Shown in pieces: positions 18,695 to 27,266 of a stretch of DNA of 64,000 nucleotides (positions are counted from its first letter, which is position 1; every line of letters begins with the position of its first letter). Under the pieces are notes generated by a model that worked only from the letters and a program-made list of their open reading frames with translations, ran no database searches and was not told the DNA's origin. The stretch is from Mycobacterium kyogaense (GTDB taxonomy: Bacteria; Actinomycetota; Actinomycetes; Mycobacteriales; Mycobacteriaceae). Location: contig NZ_QJUA01000011.1 of the NCBI RefSeq assembly GCF_003254575.1, positions 62,001 to 126,000 of the forward strand, written 5' to 3'. The translations under genes were made by a program, and so were the position numbers.

Positions 18695-19447
18695 ATGAGT
18701 ACCGACGAGAAGATGCTGTCCCGGATCGCGGCGCTGCTGCGCCAGGCCGAGGGCACCGACAACGCCCACGAGGCCGAGGCGTTCATGGCCGCCGCCCAGC
18801 GGTTGGCCACCGCCACGTCCATCGACCTGGCGGTCGCGCGCTCGCACAGCGCGCAGCGCACCGCCGCGCAAACCCCGGTGCAGCGCACCATCACGATCGG
18901 CGAGACCGGAGCGCGCGGGCTGCGCACCTACGTGCAGCTGTTCGTGCTGATCGCCGCCGCCAACGACGTCAAGTGCGACATCGCGTCGAACTCGACGTTC
19001 GTCTACGCCTACGGGTTCGCCGAGGACATCGACGCCACCCATGCGCTGTACACCAGCCTGGTGCTGCAGATGGTGCGCGCGTCGAAGGACTACATCGCCT
19101 CGGGTGCGCATCGCCCGACGCCGACCATCACCGCGCGCATCAACTTCCAGCTCGCGTTCGGGGCGCGGGTGGGGCAGCGGCTGGCCGAGGCTCGCGAGCA
19201 GGCCCAACAGGAGGCCACCCGCGGCCCGCAGAGCAATCCGGGTACCGCGATCGCGTTGCGCGACAAGGACCTCGAGCTCAAGGACTACTACCGGGAGACG
19301 TCGCGGGCGCGCGGGACGTGGCGGGCGACGACGGCGACGGCGGGCTACTCGTCGGCGGCGCGGCGCGCCGGTGACCGTGCCGGGCGCCGGGCCCGGCTGG
19401 GCGGGGAGACAGAGTTGGCGGGAGCGCGCGGCGCGCTGGAACGGTGA
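18695..19447 (+). CDS. DUF2786 domain protein (Rv0184-like)
   Basis: This is a 250-residue protein. ATG 18695 (MSTDEKMLSRIAALL) starts the DUF2786 helix pair directly and gives nearly the same length as Rv0184; an upstream ATG at 18632 adds 21 unrelated residues. The DUF2786 motif LRQAEGTDNAHEAEAFMAAAQ lies at residues about 13-33, and the rest is helical. The C-terminus is Arg/Ala-rich and low in complexity. The function is unknown. It is coupled through a GTGA overlap to the putative metallohydrolase, and the pair is conserved across mycobacteria. Confidence 0.85.
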   Translation: MSTDEKMLSRIAALLRQAEGTDNAHEAEAFMAAAQRLATATSIDLAVARSHSAQRTAAQTPVQRTITIGETGARGLRTYVQLFVLIAAANDVKCDIASNSTFVYAYGFAEDIDATHALYTSLVLQMVRASKDYIASGAHRPTPTITARINFQLAFGARVGQRLAEAREQAQQEATRGPQSNPGTAIALRDKDLELKDYYRETSRARGTWRATTATAGYSSAARRAGDRAGRRARLGGETELAGARGALER

Positions 19448-19938
19448 GCCGGGACACCCAGCGCGCGAAAGTCTATGCCGCAGAACAGTTCGTACGAACA
19501 ATGTTCGATCGGGCGGCCGAGCGCAACACGCGGGTGGTCGAGTTCTTCGGGACGCAGCTGACCCTGCCGCCGGAGGCGCGGTTCGCGTCCGTGGAGTCCG
19601 TGCAGGCATACGTGGACGATGTGCTGTCCCTGCCGGCCGTCCGCTCTGCATGGCCGGGCGTGGGCGCCTTGAGGGTGCGCCCTCGCCGTGGCGCGACGGC
19701 GGCGCACTTCGAACGCGTCGGTGAGGCTGCCACCATCGCGGTGCCGGACAACGGAAACCGCTGGGCGCTAAGGGAACTGGTGGTGCTGCACGAGATCGCC
19801 CACCACCTGTGCGACGCCGAGCCCGCCCACGGGCCGGAGTTCGTCGCGACGCTGCGAGAACTGACGGCCACGGTGATGGGCCCGGAGGTGGCCCACGTGC
19901 TCCAGGTGGTCGGCGCCAGCGAGGGCGTCCGGGGCTGA
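19444..19938 (+). CDS. TIGR04338-type putative metallohydrolase (Rv0185-like)
   Basis: This is a 164-residue protein starting at a GTG overlapping the previous TGA. It carries a zinc-peptidase style HExxH motif (VLHEIAHHLCD, about residues 119-123) followed by a conserved HGPEF, which may give the third ligand. It is small, soluble and lacks a signal peptide. The family is actinobacterial and uncharacterised; it is always found next to the DUF2786 gene in mycobacteria as far as I recall. Confidence 0.8.
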   Translation: MSRDTQRAKVYAAEQFVRTMFDRAAERNTRVVEFFGTQLTLPPEARFASVESVQAYVDDVLSLPAVRSAWPGVGALRVRPRRGATAAHFERVGEAATIAVPDNGNRWALRELVVLHEIAHHLCDAEPAHGPEFVATLRELTATVMGPEVAHVLQVVGASEGVRG

Positions 19939-19963
19939 CCGGGACGCGAGTACCGTCGCAGGC

Positions 19964-20623
19964 GTGACGGATCCGGACTGGGTGTCTCTCGACCAACTGT
20001 TCACCGAGGTGCTGCACAGCGAGGACGACGTACTGCGGTCGGCTCGCGAGGCCGGGGTCGCGGCGGGCATGCCGGCCATCGAAGTGTCCCCGCAGCACGC
20101 GGCTCTGCTGTCGCTGTGGGTGCGCGTCGCCCAGGCCCGGCGAGTGCTCGAGATCGGCACGCTCGCGGGCTACAGCACGATCGCACTCGCCCGTGCCGTC
20201 GGTGCGCAGGGTTCGGTCATCAGCCTGGAGTTCGAAGCCGCACACGCCGAGGTGGCGCGGGCCAACCTGGCGCGTGCGGGGATGGATGACCGCGTGCAGG
20301 TGATCGTCGGCGCGGCGCTGGACACGCTGCCCACGCTGACCGATCGCGCGCCGTTCGATCTGGTGTTCATCGACGCCGACAAGGAGAACAACGTCGCCTA
20401 TGTCGAGTGGGCGATCCGCCTCGGCCGGCCGGGCACGGTGATCATCGTCGACAACATCGCACGCTCGGGCCGGGTGCTGGATCCGCGTCCCGACGATCTG
20501 CAGGCCCGCGCCGTGCGGGACATGCTGACGATGATGGGGGAGCACCCGCGCCTGGACAGCGCGGCGATCCAGACCGTCGGCACCAAGGGCTGGGACGGCT
20601 TCGCCGTCGCGGTGGTGCGCTAA
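19964..20623 (+). CDS. O-methyltransferase (Rv0187-like)
   Basis: This is a 219-residue class I methyltransferase of the catechol/caffeoyl-CoA type, starting at GTG 19964. The SAM-binding motif is VLEIGTLAGYSTIALARAV. The acidic SAM-ribose region is VISLEFEAAHAEVARANL, and the metal-binding FIDADKENNVAYVEWA and IIVDNIARSG segments follow. The length matches Rv0187. It is the last gene of the conserved block before the accessory segment and converges on the dioxygenase gene with a 4-bp overlap. It is distinct from the MysB-like methyltransferase. Confidence 0.85.
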   Translation: MTDPDWVSLDQLFTEVLHSEDDVLRSAREAGVAAGMPAIEVSPQHAALLSLWVRVAQARRVLEIGTLAGYSTIALARAVGAQGSVISLEFEAAHAEVARANLARAGMDDRVQVIVGAALDTLPTLTDRAPFDLVFIDADKENNVAYVEWAIRLGRPGTVIIVDNIARSGRVLDPRPDDLQARAVRDMLTMMGEHPRLDSAAIQTVGTKGWDGFAVAVVR

Positions 20624-21405
20624 CCCCAGCGCACCCCGTCCAGCACGGTCCCTCGGTGCATCACCCGGTCACCGACCACGCCACTGTGGTCGGCCTTGTG
20701 CATCACGCACCGGTTGTCCCAGATCACCACGTCGTGCGGGCGCCATGCGTGCCGAAGCACATTGTCCGGCTGGGTGGAATGCGTCAGCAGCTCATCGATG
20801 AGCTGCTCCGCGTCATCCGGCGCCATGCCGCTGATCTCGCGGCAGCGCTCCCGCGTCGACAGATACAGCGCGGTCCGGCCCGTCAGCGGGTGCCGCAGCG
20901 CGAGCGGATGCCGCGCGCTGGTCTCGGCGTCCCCGTCGAGGTCGAGGCCGGTGACGACGTGGGTGACCACGCGGTTGCGGATCTGCGCCTGCAGCTGACG
21001 GGGCAGCGTCGCGTAGGCGGTGTACTGGTTGGTGAACAGCGTCTGCCCGCCGCGTTCCGGCACCGTCACCGCACGCAGCGCCGTGTATGCGGGCGGGTTC
21101 CGCAGGTAGCTGGTGTCCACATGGAACGACGAGCGCGGCGTGCGTGTGCGCCCGACGTTCGTGATGACGTTGAGCTGCGGCGCCGCCGGCACCGGTGTCT
21201 CCCCGGTGGTGAACACCAGGGTGCCGAAGCTCTTGAGGAACTGCACGAACGCGTCGTCCTCGACGTGCTGATCGGGGAGCACGAGCACGCCGTGCACGGC
21301 AAGCAGTGCCCGCAGTTGCGAGGCCACCGCGGGGTTCAGCGGACCCACAGCGACCCCACGCACCTGTGCGCCGACGGGGTCGCGGGTGCTCACCTCGAGC
21401 GTCAT
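20620..21405 (-). CDS. TauD/TfdA-type Fe(II)/2-oxoglutarate dioxygenase in MAA-type operon
   Basis: This is a 261-residue protein; its ATG overlaps the upstream stop (ATGA). The metal triad is visible: His95-x-Asp97 (SSFHVDTSY) and distal His236 (WDNRCVMHKADH), with Arg247 or Arg251 for 2-oxoglutarate. VTVPERGGQTLFTNQYTAY is the usual TauD core segment. It is the last gene of the six-gene operon. In known MAA pathways a different 2-oxoglutarate enzyme (MysH, a phytanoyl-CoA-dioxygenase-like protein) converts disubstituted MAAs to palythine types. A similar tailoring role is an inference from position. Confidence 0.85.
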   Translation of the reverse strand: MTLEVSTRDPVGAQVRGVAVGPLNPAVASQLRALLAVHGVLVLPDQHVEDDAFVQFLKSFGTLVFTTGETPVPAAPQLNVITNVGRTRTPRSSFHVDTSYLRNPPAYTALRAVTVPERGGQTLFTNQYTAYATLPRQLQAQIRNRVVTHVVTGLDLDGDAETSARHPLALRHPLTGRTALYLSTRERCREISGMAPDDAEQLIDELLTHSTQPDNVLRHAWRPHDVVIWDNRCVMHKADHSGVVGDRVMHRGTVLDGVRWG

Positions 21406-22427
21406 GCTGCGATCCTCGCCTCGCCGCACAGCGTGTCGAACAGGTCGAGCACCGAATATCCCTGTGCAGCAGCCATCTTCGCGATCACGCTGGACGGCGC
21501 GAAGGAACAGTACGGTCCCGCTTCGAGGAACCACGGCGTGCCCTCGGGGTCGATGCGGAAGTCGAAGAGCCCGTAGTGCCGGCAGCCCAGCGCCGTGAAG
21601 CACGTACGTGCCGCGTCGAACACCGCCGCCTCGACCGGGTCGCCCGGAGCCACGATCCACGCCCGGCCGCCGTCGCCCGCGGTGAGCCGCAGCTCTCCGC
21701 CGCCCGAGCGCCCCAGCTTGTCGGCGGGCAACCGGATCGGGGCGTTCAGCGCGTACTCCTCCAGCGGCAGGCACACCAATTGACCGCCGATGTCGAGGAC
21801 GCCGCAACGCACCTCGCGGCCGAGGGGGATGAAGGTCTCGACCAGCACGTCGGTGCTGTGGCCGGCTGCCAGCGCGACCGCGGCGGCCAACTCGGCGCGC
21901 TCGGTGACCAGGGACACCCCCACCGAGTTGTCCGACCGAGCGGGTTTGACGACGAGCGGCAGCGGCAGGTCGACCTCGTCGGCGTGTGTCACGAGCCGGC
22001 CGGCGGGCACGGTGACCCCGCGGGCGGCGACGAGGGCGCGGGCCACTGCCTTGTCGGCGGTGTTGGCCATCACCTCGGCGGGGTTGCCGAGGAACGGTAG
22101 GCCGAGCAGATCGAGCAACGCCCGATAGGACGTCATGCCCGGCAGGCAGAACATCTGCGGCAGAATCACATCCGGTCGCATCTGCGCCAACCGCGCGATA
22201 CCGGCTGTCGCCGAGAGCGGTTCCGCAGCGGCCAGACTGCCTGCGTCCAGCCCCTCGGGAAACTGCCACGTGCCGCCGGGTGCCACGTACGCGAAGCGCA
22301 CATGGTGCCGCGCTGCGAGCGCCTCGGCGCTGGCGCGCGCGTAGAGCCGTGACAGTTCGGCGTGGAACTCGTCGACGGGAGAACCCACCAATTGAACGAT
22401 GCTGCGGCGCACGTCAATCCCCGCCAT
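21402..22427 (-). CDS. mysD: D-Ala-D-Ala ligase-like ATP-grasp enzyme (MysD-like)
   Basis: This is a 341-residue protein. It carries the D-Ala-D-Ala ligase pattern: LGLPFLGNPAEVMANTADKAVAR (the helix before the ATP site), LPLPLVVKPARSDNSVGVSLV (ATP-binding loop), DVLVETFIPLGREVRCGVL, and a C-terminal YGLFDFRIDPEGTPWFLEAG with the metal-binding Asp/Glu. In MAA clusters MysD joins a second amino acid to mycosporine-glycine to give shinorine- or porphyra-type imines. It overlaps the MysC-like gene by 14 bp and the dioxygenase gene by 4 bp. A housekeeping Ddl is unlikely, because it sits inside this operon. Confidence 0.75.
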   Translation of the reverse strand: MAGIDVRRSIVQLVGSPVDEFHAELSRLYARASAEALAARHHVRFAYVAPGGTWQFPEGLDAGSLAAAEPLSATAGIARLAQMRPDVILPQMFCLPGMTSYRALLDLLGLPFLGNPAEVMANTADKAVARALVAARGVTVPAGRLVTHADEVDLPLPLVVKPARSDNSVGVSLVTERAELAAAVALAAGHSTDVLVETFIPLGREVRCGVLDIGGQLVCLPLEEYALNAPIRLPADKLGRSGGGELRLTAGDGGRAWIVAPGDPVEAAVFDAARTCFTALGCRHYGLFDFRIDPEGTPWFLEAGPYCSFAPSSVIAKMAAAQGYSVLDLFDTLCGEARIAA

Positions 22428-23775
22428 TCTCCACGAGCTTGCCGATGTTGAAATCGATGCGGCGCCAGCCTCGTCGTCGCCTCAGGTTGCTCACCAACAG
22501 CGCGGGGATCTGCAGGTGGTACACGCCGAGGTAGGGCAGCGGGTCCCATGCCGCGAAGATCGCGTCGCGACCCCGAGCGATCACGCGCAGGCGACGCAAA
22601 CGGTCGGGTCCGCGCAGAAGGCGCCACAGTTCGTGATAGATCCAATAGGTCGGCGTCGAACCCGGCTGCGGGGTGATCGTCGGATGCCCGTCGGTGAGGT
22701 AGGCGTGCGCCACATCCGGATGGTCGTGGAACATCGTGATCGCGCTGTGGGTGCGCGGGTTGCACTCGATGGCGTAAGGCCGACCGTCAGCGCCTTCGAT
22801 GAAGTCGAACGAGATCTGCCCGCTGACACGGGTCGCGGCAGCGAAACGTTCCACCCATGAGCGGATCTCGGGCTTGTCCACGAAGCTGTAGTTCAGCTGC
22901 ACCGCCGAGGACTCGCAGCAGCCGTACACGGTGACGACGCCGTCGCGCAGGGTGGAGTGCGTGCAGTACTCCTGGCCCTCGACGTATTCCTGCAGCAACC
23001 ACGGGTCACTGGGGGAGATGTCGAGTGATCGGGCGAAAGCTACGTTCTTCGAGGGTGTTTCGCGGCGCAGCCGGGTCAGGTCCGTCCGGCCGACGGGGTT
23101 GTAGGCCAGCCGCTTGAGCACATACGAGCGGCCGGGTACGAAGTCGAAACGCTCGACGTCGACAGGGTCGGTGATCAGCGCGCATTCCGGCACCGGCAGG
23201 TTCAGCGACGTGCACAGCGTGCTGAAGTCACGCTTGTCGTCGAGAGTCGCGATCAGTGCAGCAGAGCCGTGCAGCACCTCGCAACGATCGCCGACGAGAT
23301 CGGCCACGGCCGCCTCGGGGACGCTGGCCGCAGGGCTCGACACCGGGACGAAGACGTCCACACCTTCGCGAATGATGATGTCCGCCAGTGCCTGCGGGTA
23401 GCGCGGGTCGGCCGCGTCGGGGAGGCAGTGGAAGGCGTCGACCGCGCGGGAGAAGCGGTGTCCGGTGAGGCGGTACTTGGCGGATTCGGCGAGCACCACC
23501 CGGTGCCCGGCCAGGTGGAACGCCCGCGCGAGGTGGAGGGCCTTGGTCATCTTGCCGCCGCTGACGAGCACCGTCCGCGGGGTGTCGGCGGCGCGCACGG
23601 CCGGGCGGGGTGCGCGGCGCAGCAGTGCCCCGACGACGATCGCGAGGTCGACGGGAAGGGTGGCCGTGAGGCCGGCGAGGACGGTGAGGGTGCGGGCGGC
23701 GTCCCGGGTCGGGGTGGGACGCCGCACCGCACCCACCGGGGCGGCCCGATCTGTGGGGTGGGTGGCAAGGGTCAT
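22414..23775 (-). CDS. mysC: ATP-grasp ligase (MysC-like, 4-deoxygadusol:glycine ligase candidate)
   Basis: This is a 453-residue protein starting at ATG 23775. A hydrophobic N-terminal segment (ARTLTVLAGLTATLPVDLAIVVGALL) precedes the ATP-grasp core. The core runs VLVSGGKMTKALHLARAFHLAGHRVVL, VPVSSPAASVPEA, YVLKRLAYNPVGRTDLTRL (ATP loop), LLQEYVEGQEYCTHS, and GQISFDFIEGADGRPYAIECNPRTHSA (metal-binding Glu and Asn). This layout, including the N-terminal hydrophobic stretch, is that of MysC, which activates 4-deoxygadusol and couples glycine. It lies between the methyltransferase (10 bp upstream) and the MysD-like gene, exactly as in characterised actinobacterial MAA clusters. Confidence 0.75.
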   Translation of the reverse strand: MTLATHPTDRAAPVGAVRRPTPTRDAARTLTVLAGLTATLPVDLAIVVGALLRRAPRPAVRAADTPRTVLVSGGKMTKALHLARAFHLAGHRVVLAESAKYRLTGHRFSRAVDAFHCLPDAADPRYPQALADIIIREGVDVFVPVSSPAASVPEAAVADLVGDRCEVLHGSAALIATLDDKRDFSTLCTSLNLPVPECALITDPVDVERFDFVPGRSYVLKRLAYNPVGRTDLTRLRRETPSKNVAFARSLDISPSDPWLLQEYVEGQEYCTHSTLRDGVVTVYGCCESSAVQLNYSFVDKPEIRSWVERFAAATRVSGQISFDFIEGADGRPYAIECNPRTHSAITMFHDHPDVAHAYLTDGHPTITPQPGSTPTYWIYHELWRLLRGPDRLRRLRVIARGRDAIFAAWDPLPYLGVYHLQIPALLVSNLRRRRGWRRIDFNIGKLVENGGD

Positions 23776-23785
23776 GAGAACCGTG

Positions 23786-24598
23786 TCATCGCGGTAGGGG
23801 TCGGATCAGCGTGAGCCCGTCGCGCACGGGGATCAGCACCTGCTCCGTCCTCGGGTCGGCGACCAGCGCCCGGTTGAATTCGGTGATGGCCAAGCCGTTC
23901 TCGGTGGTGGCGCCCGTCCACGGCTGGCCTTGCATCAGCGTGTTGTCGACGGCGATCACCGCGTCGGGGGCCAGCAGCGTCGAGTCGAGGAGCAGATCCA
24001 GGTAGCCCTGGTACCCACCCTTGTCGGCGTCGATGAACACGAAGTCGAACGATTCTTCTCCTGCGGCGGCCATCCGCCGCAGGGTCTGGAGAGCCGGACC
24101 GAGTTCGATGCGGATCCGATGGCCGGCGTCGGACCTGTCGAACGCCGCACGGGCCACCTGCGCTGCACCTGGGTCGATCTCGCAGGCCACCACCGTGCCG
24201 AAATCGGGTAGCGCCTCGGCCATGGCAAGTGCGGAATAGCCGGTGAACATGCCGATCTCGAGGACCCGCACCGCCGAGGACATCCGGACCAGGAACTTCA
24301 GCAGCTGACCTTCGACGTGCCCGGACAGCATCTCCTGCTCGAGGCCGTCGTGCCACGCGTGAGCGCTGGTGGCGCGGGCCAGTTCGGCCAGTTCCGGTGA
24401 CTCCTCCGTCGTGCCCGCGGTCACGTAGGAGTCCAGTCCGGTCGCCAGATCGCTTGCCCGCGAAAGCTTCTCGAGAACCTCACCGCTGACCGTGCCGCTC
24501 AGCTGGTCGCACAACTCGGTGAGCTGCGCGGCGAGGATCGAGGTCGGCGTGACCGGCCTCGGTATGACAGGCCCTGGTGTGGCGACCGTGTCAGGCAT
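23786..24598 (-). CDS. mysB: O-methyltransferase (MysB-like)
   Basis: This is a 270-residue SAM-dependent methyltransferase. The start at ATG 24598 overlaps the cyclase gene by 8 bp; further in-frame ATGs lie upstream inside that gene. Motif I is [22 protein letters not shown], then [39 protein letters not shown], and [11 protein letters not shown]. The N-terminal helices are longer than in the Rv0187 type. In MAA synthesis this enzyme methylates desmethyl-4-deoxygadusol to 4-deoxygadusol. The assignment rests on fold plus its place directly after the cyclase. Confidence 0.75.
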   Translation of the reverse strand: MPDTVATPGPVIPRPVTPTSILAAQLTELCDQLSGTVSGEVLEKLSRASDLATGLDSYVTAGTTEESPELAELARATSAHAWHDGLEQEMLSGHVEGQLLKFLVRMSSAVRVLEIGMFTGYSALAMAEALPDFGTVVACEIDPGAAQVARAAFDRSDAGHRIRIELGPALQTLRRMAAAGEESFDFVFIDADKGGYQGYLDLLLDSTLLAPDAVIAVDNTLMQGQPWTGATTENGLAITEFNRALVADPRTEQVLIPVRDGLTLIRPLPR

Positions 24599-25808
24599 CG
24601 ACGGTGTCATAGGTGAAGGCGTCGACGCCGTCACCTCCGCGGTCGAACTCGGCGCACAGCTTCTTGTGCAGAGTGAGCGTGTCGACGAGCTCGTCGACGG
24701 TCACATCGTTGAGGAAGCGGCAGCTGCCGATCGGATCGGGAACTGCGGCCCGCAGGATGCCGTCGCGGGCGCGCAGGATCGCCGAGGTGGCCGTCTCCAG
24801 CAGCTCCGGCGTCAAGTACTCGGAGTCCAGCGCGAGACCCAAGGCGCTCATCGTCGTGAGCACGCGGTCGCGTTCACCGGCGGTGAGCAGGCCACGCCGT
24901 TCGGCCAGCGTGACCGAGAACGCCATGTCGATGTTGATCGCGTGGCCGTGGAAGAACGGCGTCGTCGGGGTCAGCTCCAACGTCGGACTCCACGTGTGCC
25001 CGAATGCGATCACCCGGTCCAGGTCGATCTCGTGCAGATTGGGCGCTTCGAGCTCGAGCATCGTGGCGATCGCCTCGTAGGTGAGCCGATGCGCAACCGA
25101 GCGCAACCGCTCGTCGCCGCCGAGGTGGCCGAAGCGCGTGGTGAGCAGCTCGGGGCCGAAACGCTCGAGCATGTCGAAGATCTCGGCGTTGCCGACCACC
25201 GAGATCTTGATCAACTCGGCCATGCCGTTGCGGATCTGGTCTTCGGGCAGGGTCTTGAGGAACGAGAAGTCCAGCAACACCTGGCGCGACGCGTGGTAGG
25301 CGCCGAGCCGGTTCTTGTGGTGTCCGTGGTTGACCGCGACCTTGATCGACACGCTCGCGTCGATGAGACCGATCAGGGTGGTGGGGATGCGCAGGTACGG
25401 GGTGTTGCGGCGGTAGCTCGCGCAGGCGAATCCCGCGACATCGGTGGTCAATCCGCCACCGACGACCAGCACGGGTTCGGTTCGTACCAAGCCGTATTCG
25501 TCGAATGCGGTGACGATCCGCTCGAACGTCTCCAGCGACTTCGCGGTTTCGTGGATGTGCACGCCGATGACCGTCAGCTCGATCCCGTAGTGGGCGAAGT
25601 AGGCGTCGATGCTGTCGCGGTAGAGGTCGTAGACCACCTCGTCGATCACCATCAGGGTGCGGCCGTACGGCAGATAGGCCTCGGCCAGTTCGCGGTTGGC
25701 GACATCGAAGACGCCGTTGACGTAGGTGAGGTCATAGGAGATGCGCTCGTAGCCTTCGACGTGAAAGTTGCTCTCGGAGGCGGTGACTCGCGCGGTGAGG
25801 TCGCTCAT
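24591..25808 (-). CDS. mysA: Sedoheptulose-7-phosphate cyclase (desmethyl-4-deoxygadusol synthase, MysA-like)
   Basis: This is a 405-residue dehydroquinate-synthase-fold protein starting at ATG 25808. NAD and metal motifs are [21 protein letters not shown] (117-137), [31 protein letters not shown] (Glu198), [11 protein letters not shown] (His271) and [10 protein letters not shown] (His287). Published comparisons, as I recall them, separate the MAA-type synthase from 2-epi-5-epi-valiolone synthase by Glu and Ala where the latter has Leu and Asp; here Glu254 and Ala268 stand at those places. It converts sedoheptulose 7-phosphate to desmethyl-4-deoxygadusol, the first MAA precursor. It starts 19 bp after the HAD-like gene. 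Confidence 0.82.
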   Translation of the reverse strand: MSDLTARVTASESNFHVEGYERISYDLTYVNGVFDVANRELAEAYLPYGRTLMVIDEVVYDLYRDSIDAYFAHYGIELTVIGVHIHETAKSLETFERIVTAFDEYGLVRTEPVLVVGGGLTTDVAGFACASYRRNTPYLRIPTTLIGLIDASVSIKVAVNHGHHKNRLGAYHASRQVLLDFSFLKTLPEDQIRNGMAELIKISVVGNAEIFDMLERFGPELLTTRFGHLGGDERLRSVAHRLTYEAIATMLELEAPNLHEIDLDRVIAFGHTWSPTLELTPTTPFFHGHAINIDMAFSVTLAERRGLLTAGERDRVLTTMSALGLALDSEYLTPELLETATSAILRARDGILRAAVPDPIGSCRFLNDVTVDELVDTLTLHKKLCAEFDRGGDGVDAFTYDTVDA

Positions 25809-25827
25809 GGAAGGTCCGTTCGGGAGA

Positions 25828-26493
25828 TCAGGCGGCGGCCAGGGACACGACGCGGTCGGCGTCGAGCTGGTCGGCGATGTCGGTGGCGTCGGCGAACTCG
25901 GCGCCGGCGGTGTTGGCGTTGGGGAAGGCGATGCAGCGCAGTCCGGCAGCCCGTGCAGCGCGCACGCCACCCTCGTTGTCTTCGATGGCCACGGCGTCGG
26001 CGGGGGTGAGGCCCAGCCAGTCCAGCGCCAGCACGTACGCCGCCGGTGCCGGCTTCTTCTCCTCGACGTGGTCGTCGTACACGATCACGTCGAAGGTGGA
26101 GGCGTCGACCTGCGGGTCCAGCGCGGCGAGCAGCGCGTCGACGTTGGCCTTGGAGGTCGTGGTGACGAAGCCGAGCTTGTGTCCGGCCGCCTTGGCGTGC
26201 TCGATGGTCTCCCGTACGCCGGGCCGCAGGATCAGCGTGACGTGGCCCAGGAGCTGCTGGAAGAGCTGCGATTTGGTGGCGTGGACGGCAGCAGCGTCGA
26301 CGTCCTCGCCACGGTCTGCCGCGAAGTCGGCGATGCGCTGGGCGCCGCCGTTGCCGCCGAGCATGCTGCGGTACTCGTCCTGTGACCAGTTCCAGTCCAG
26401 GCCGTGCTGCGCGAACGCGTCGTTGAAAGCCTGACGCTGCAGTTCCGAGGTGTCGGCGAGTGTGCTGATCGATCCGAAAAGAATGGCGGGCAT
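25828..26493 (-). CDS. HAD-superfamily protein lacking the catalytic aspartates
   Basis: This is a 221-residue protein with AGAAGGG upstream of ATG 26493. The HAD subfamily IA (CbbY-like) fold is plain: the cap helices ([17 protein letters not shown]), motif [13 protein letters not shown] and [15 protein letters not shown], and motif [18 protein letters not shown]. Motif I, however, reads [11 protein letters not shown] in place of the usual FDxDGTLxDT, so the nucleophile and the acid/base Asp are both missing. It is the first gene of the putative MAA operon. A role as an inactive sugar-phosphate-binding partner, or a changed chemistry, is possible; I infer no specific reaction. Confidence 0.8.
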   Translation of the reverse strand: MPAILFGSISTLADTSELQRQAFNDAFAQHGLDWNWSQDEYRSMLGGNGGAQRIADFAADRGEDVDAAAVHATKSQLFQQLLGHVTLILRPGVRETIEHAKAAGHKLGFVTTTSKANVDALLAALDPQVDASTFDVIVYDDHVEEKKPAPAAYVLALDWLGLTPADAVAIEDNEGGVRAARAAGLRCIAFPNANTAGAEFADATDIADQLDADRVVSLAAA

Positions 26494-26693
26494 GAGAATT
26501 CCCTTCTCAGAGAGAGAGTTTCGAGCACGTTTCCCCGGGCGCCCGGTGCTGGAGCGGATCGGAGGAAAAGCTGTCTATCGACCGTTTCTGGATCTACAGT
26601 TCATTAGTACACAGGCCAGTCACTAATGAAAACCCCGTTCATCGATTCAGATTCTGACGCGTTGGTGACACACCCCGATCGGAAGGCGCCACC
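26494..26693. promoter_or_regulatory. Divergent promoter region, MAA-type operon / tetR
   Basis: These 200 bp hold both promoters: the operon on the minus strand and the TetR gene on the plus strand. The main visible element is the 31-bp inverted repeat at 26600-26630. GGAAGG lies seven bases before the GTG of the tetR gene. No small gene is seen. Confidence 0.6.
26600..26630. promoter_or_regulatory. 31-bp inverted repeat, candidate TetR operator
   Basis: TTCATTAGT (26600-26608) and ACTAATGAA (26622-26630) are perfect 9-bp arms separated by 13 bp. The position midway between two divergent transcription units, one encoding a TetR protein, is that of a typical operator controlling both directions. 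Confidence 0.65.
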
Positions 26694-27266
26694 GTGCCCA
26701 GCAGTGCCGACATGCCAGGACAGGACGCGCGGGTGGCTCGGACCCGAGCCGATGTCGCACGCGCGGCGCTGGCGGTGTTGCGGGCCGCCGGCTTCGACGA
26801 CCTCACCCATGCCCGGGTCGCCGAGCAGGCCGGCTATTCCAAGACGACGCTGTACGCCCACTGGCCCTCGCGGCTCGACCTGCTACGCCTCGCGCTCGAT
26901 GCGCTGGGCACGCTGCCACACCCCCGGCCCACCGGGGACCTGCGGACGGACCTGGTCGCCGAGCTGACGGCGTTTCGCGGTTCCCTGGCCGACCTGCGGC
27001 TGGACCGGGTGCTGTGCGGGCTGGCCGACGGATCCGCGGGAGCCGACGCGGCGCCGTTGCGTGACCGGATCACCGCCGAGGCGCAGTACGGGCTGCGAGA
27101 GCTCCTCGCTCCGTGGTTCGCCGGGACGCGGTTGGACGCGGCGCTGTCGATGCTCACCGGGGTGGTGGCCTGCCCGTCGTTGATGGTCGGCGCACTGCCC
27201 GACGACGCGGCTCTGGCGGCGGCGGTGGACATGCTGCTCGGATCGGGTGAAGACTCTGCGATGTGA
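26694..27266 (+). CDS. TetR family transcriptional regulator
   Basis: This is a 190-residue protein starting at GTG 26694 with GGAAGG upstream. The N-terminal helix-turn-helix is DDLTHARVAEQAGYSKTTLYAHWPSRLDLLR (residues about 36-66). The C-terminal ligand-binding helices are diverse, as usual. It is divergent from the MAA-type operon and overlaps the following PhlG-like gene by 4 bases. In Pseudomonas a TetR protein, PhlH, controls the PhlG hydrolase, so ligand control of the downstream hydrolase is a reasonable alternative to control of the MAA operon; it may govern both. Confidence 0.85.
   Translation: MPSSADMPGQDARVARTRADVARAALAVLRAAGFDDLTHARVAEQAGYSKTTLYAHWPSRLDLLRLALDALGTLPHPRPTGDLRTDLVAELTAFRGSLADLRLDRVLCGLADGSAGADAAPLRDRITAEAQYGLRELLAPWFAGTRLDAALSMLTGVVACPSLMVGALPDDAALAAAVDMLLGSGEDSAM

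Noticed and set aside
24492..26009. Plus-strand frame of 505 codons opposite the cyclase gene
   Set aside because: It is composed mostly of Val, Gly, Asp and Arg as expected for a high-GC antisense frame; the cyclase on the other strand is unmistakable.
20620..26493. NRPS-like MysE in the MAA-type operon
   Set aside because: No adenylation or carrier domain sequence is present; the MysD-like ligase takes that place.
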